A DNA stretch of 64,000 nucleotides from contig CP107926.1 of the NCBI GenBank assembly GCA_036015235.1, positions 1,054,001 to 1,118,000 on the forward strand, written 5' to 3'. A program made the translations under genes and the position numbers. This document shows, piece after piece, positions 62,471 to 64,000 of this stretch. Source of the stretch: Streptomyces sp. NBC_00433 (lineage in GTDB: Bacteria > Actinomycetota > Actinomycetes > Streptomycetales > Streptomycetaceae). How positions within the stretch are numbered: the stretch's first letter is position 1; every line of letters starts with the position of its first letter. A model generated the notes under the pieces. It ran no database searches and was not told where the DNA came from. It was given only the letters and a program-made list of their open reading frames with translations.

Positions 62471-63112
62471 TCAGCGACGCGCGAGTGCGGCGCGGAATTC
62501 CTCGGTGGTCGTCAGGATGGAGTCCCCGGCGAAGCTCAACGCCGCCAGAGACCGCTCGGCGGCCTCGACATTGCCCGCCCCGCAGGCATCGGTGATCACC
62601 ACCGGGATGTAGCCCAGGTCCGCCGCGTGACGGGCGGTTGGTTCGATGCCGATCTCCATGGCGGCGCCGACGACAGCCACCGTCGTGATTCCGCAGTCCC
62701 GCAGGGCGATGTCGAGCCATGTGCCCTCGAAGGCCGACATCGTGATCTTGTCCAGAACCGCGTCGCGCCCCGCCGGCCGCAGCTCGGGGACGATCTGGCT
62801 CTGCGCCGCGTCCGGCGGGAAGGGCGAAACCACCTCGGCCGCGCTCTCGGTTCGCTGCCAGCCGCGCCACATCCGCAGTTGGGAGGCGCCCATCAGCTCG
62901 ACGGGAAGGGTGATGTGGCGCAGGAAGAACGTACGGACCCCGGCGGCTCGGGCGGCCTCGACCACGGCCGCCGCCCGGCCGATGACGCGGTCGCGGTCGC
63001 TGATCTGGTCCAGGACGCCGACCTGCATGTCGTACACCAGCAGGGCCAGTCGCGGCGGATCGCACGCCTCCTGAAGAGAACGCGGTACGCCGAGGCCATT
63101 TCGCTCATCCAC
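62471..63112 (-). CDS. isochorismatase-family hydrolase lacking the catalytic Cys
   Basis: The product is 213 aa from GTG 63112, though a later start is possible. ALLVYDMQVGVLD holds the catalytic Asp and VLDKITMSAFEGTWLDIAL the Lys. At the position where amidases have Cys (usually TxxCVxxT), the sequence reads MEIGIEPTARHA with Gly, as in true isochorismatases such as EntB, which hydrolyse a vinyl ether and need no Cys. It may thus act on an ether or unknown substrate. No siderophore gene is adjacent. Confidence 0.9.
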   Translation of the reverse strand: MDERNGLGVPRSLQEACDPPRLALLVYDMQVGVLDQISDRDRVIGRAAAVVEAARAAGVRTFFLRHITLPVELMGASQLRMWRGWQRTESAAEVVSPFPPDAAQSQIVPELRPAGRDAVLDKITMSAFEGTWLDIALRDCGITTVAVVGAAMEIGIEPTARHAADLGYIPVVITDACGAGNVEAAERSLAALSFAGDSILTTTEEFRAALARR

Positions 63113-63264
63113 AGGCGTGAGGCTACCCCGCTCCCCCTGCCGCGATCACGCCCACGCGCGGAGCGCACCGGACCCGTGTGCCCCCGGATCGCACCCCCTC
63201 AGCGCCGGGCAGCCGGCCGCCGGCCCGTACCGGCGGACGGACAGGCTTTTGCCGGGCAGACCCC

Positions 63265-63300
63265 ACATATGTCATCGTGTGAAGACATCATATGATGACA
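63265..63300. promoter_or_regulatory. palindromic operator and promoter of the MFS gene
   Basis: A perfect palindrome CATCATATGATG (63286-63297) contains TATGAT (63291-63296), a good -10. TGTCATC (63270-63276) and GATGACA (63294-63300) form a further inverted repeat, and ACATATGT (63265-63272) is a third. A repressor bound here would block the promoter. Confidence 0.65.
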
Positions 63301-63312
63301 AGCTTGGGGAGA

Positions 63313-64000
63313 ATGTCGATGCCTGCCCGACACGTAGGGCCTGACCTGCGGCAGCGTGCGTTGGTTCCGGTGCTGGTCTTCCTCGGCACCGTGGTCGCGG
63401 TGATCAGCAGCCTGGGGGCTCCGCTGGTGCCGACCATCGCCGCCGTGGACCATGTGTCGCTGGCCGACGCGCAGTGGTCGCTCACGATCACGCTGCTGGT
63501 CGGATCGGTCGCCACCCCCGTGATGGGACGCCTGGGCGACGGACCGCACCGGCGGCGGGTGGTGCTGGGGGCGATCGCGGTGGTGCTGGCCGGCAGTGTG
63601 CTGGCGGCGCTGCCGCTGGGGTTCGGCTTCCTGGTCGCCGGGCGCGGGCTGCAAGGGGTCGGCCTCGGGCTGATCCCGCTGGCCATCGCCACCGCACGCG
63701 ACGTGCTGCCGCCCGAGCGGTCACGCCCTGCGGTGGCGCTGCTCTCCATCACCACCGTGGCCGGTGTCGGCCTCGGCTACCCGCTCACCGGCCTGATCAC
63801 CGAGTCGATGGGCGTCCACGCGGGCTTCTGGTTCGGGGCGATCATCAGCGGTCTCGCCCTGCTGGCCGCCGCGCTGGTCGTGCCCAAGGTGGGCGGACGG
63901 GAGAAGCGGCCGCTGGACGCCCCGGGGGCGGCGCTGCTCGCCGTCGGGCTGGCCTCGCTGCTGCTCGCGCTGAGCGAGGGCGAGGTCTGGGGCTGGACGT
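63313..64000 (+). CDS. MFS transporter, DHA2-like (3' end outside window)
   Basis: About 229 residues are seen from ATG 63313 (GGGGAGA upstream), open to the window edge. Helix 1 reads LVFLGTVVAVISSLGAPLVPTIAAV, helix 2 WSLTITLLVGSVATPVMGRLGDGPHRRR (MFS motif A), helix 4 FLVAGRGLQGVGLGLIPLAIATARD (motif B, with Arg), and helix 5 ITTVAGVGLGYPLTGLITESMG (antiporter motif C-like GxxxGxxxxG). A 14-helix drug-proton antiporter is likely. The palindromic operator implies an inducible pump; its regulator is not in view. Confidence 0.92.
   Translation, partial: MSMPARHVGPDLRQRALVPVLVFLGTVVAVISSLGAPLVPTIAAVDHVSLADAQWSLTITLLVGSVATPVMGRLGDGPHRRRVVLGAIAVVLAGSVLAALPLGFGFLVAGRGLQGVGLGLIPLAIATARDVLPPERSRPAVALLSITTVAGVGLGYPLTGLITESMGVHAGFWFGAIISGLALLAAALVVPKVGGREKRPLDAPGAALLAVGLASLLLALSEGEVWGWT

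Noticed and set aside
62471-63112. Loss of the catalytic Cys in the isochorismatase-like protein as a defect
   Set aside because: Gly at this place is normal for true isochorismatases of the EntB type, so it is a subfamily trait rather than damage.
1-64000. CRISPR arrays, tRNA/rRNA genes, insertion sequences, prophage
   Set aside because: No regularly spaced repeats, cloverleaf-like sequences, transposase or integrase motifs, or phage structural genes were seen on either strand.

Overview
The window is very GC-rich with strong third-position GC bias. It has GTG and TTG starts behind GGAGG-like sites, TTA codons confined to a few genes, and families typical of streptomycetes: SigE-family and SigB/SigF-type sigma factors, SpoIIE/RsbW-like regulators, Tat and Sec exoenzymes, and mycothiol-era arsenic genes. 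This points to a Streptomyces-like actinomycete chromosome. I see no tRNA, rRNA, CRISPR array, transposase or integrase.

Layout. 1-6.7 kb is exoenzyme territory with damage: a multicopper oxidase tail, a GH3 beta-glycosidase that has lost its catalytic N-terminus, then a low-density stretch with a MazG-like protein and an orphan TIR-like (CAP12-type) protein, an alpha/beta hydrolase, and a secreted S1 protease whose catalytic Ser codon reads Pro. 6.9-10.7 kb holds a TetR regulator and a SigE-family sigma factor flanked by two genes that share the same duplicated extracellular domain. 11.2-13.2 kb is a secreted sialidase with a TTA codon and an apparent frameshift. 13.2-24.6 kb is housekeeping/accessory: a SnoaL-type ECF sigma factor facing a SnoaL gene, a methyltransferase/membrane protein pair, a serine hydrolase, a YciI/ECF42 pair, an MFS pump, a YjbR-like protein and an HD hydrolase. 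24.7-30.5 kb carries a GH15 glucanohydrolase/trehalase, a Tat-exported phospholipase C with a His-rich linker, and a solitary gltD that appears to have lost its stop codon and reads into the shared terminator.

30.8-41.1 kb contains membrane proteins and a stress-signalling group: an RsbW-like ATPase divergent from a tightly overlapping STAS-response regulator-PAS histidine kinase run, followed by a SigB/SigF-type sigma factor. An SDR, a DksA/TraR zinc finger and a BrkB protein follow. 41.2-44.5 kb is a single 1103-residue gene that joins an alpha/beta hydrolase, a P-loop NTPase and about ten 36-residue repeats. It is the best candidate here for an undescribed STAND/NLR-like conflict system. 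44.6-54.2 kb has a TetR/SDR pair with a clear operator, glgX, acetolactate decarboxylase, a double-DUF427 protein, a HAD phosphatase, and an overlapping haem-oxygenase-like/CDGSH/methyltransferase operon.

54.5-64 kb has a secreted S15 peptidase, VOC proteins, a large PAS-GAF-SpoIIE-like-HATPase protein whose phosphatase motifs are degenerate, an arsenic locus (arsI, arsR, aquaporin, arsC), an isochorismatase-like hydrolase and the start of an MFS pump with a palindromic operator in its promoter.

All family calls come from reading motifs by eye; no database search was run.
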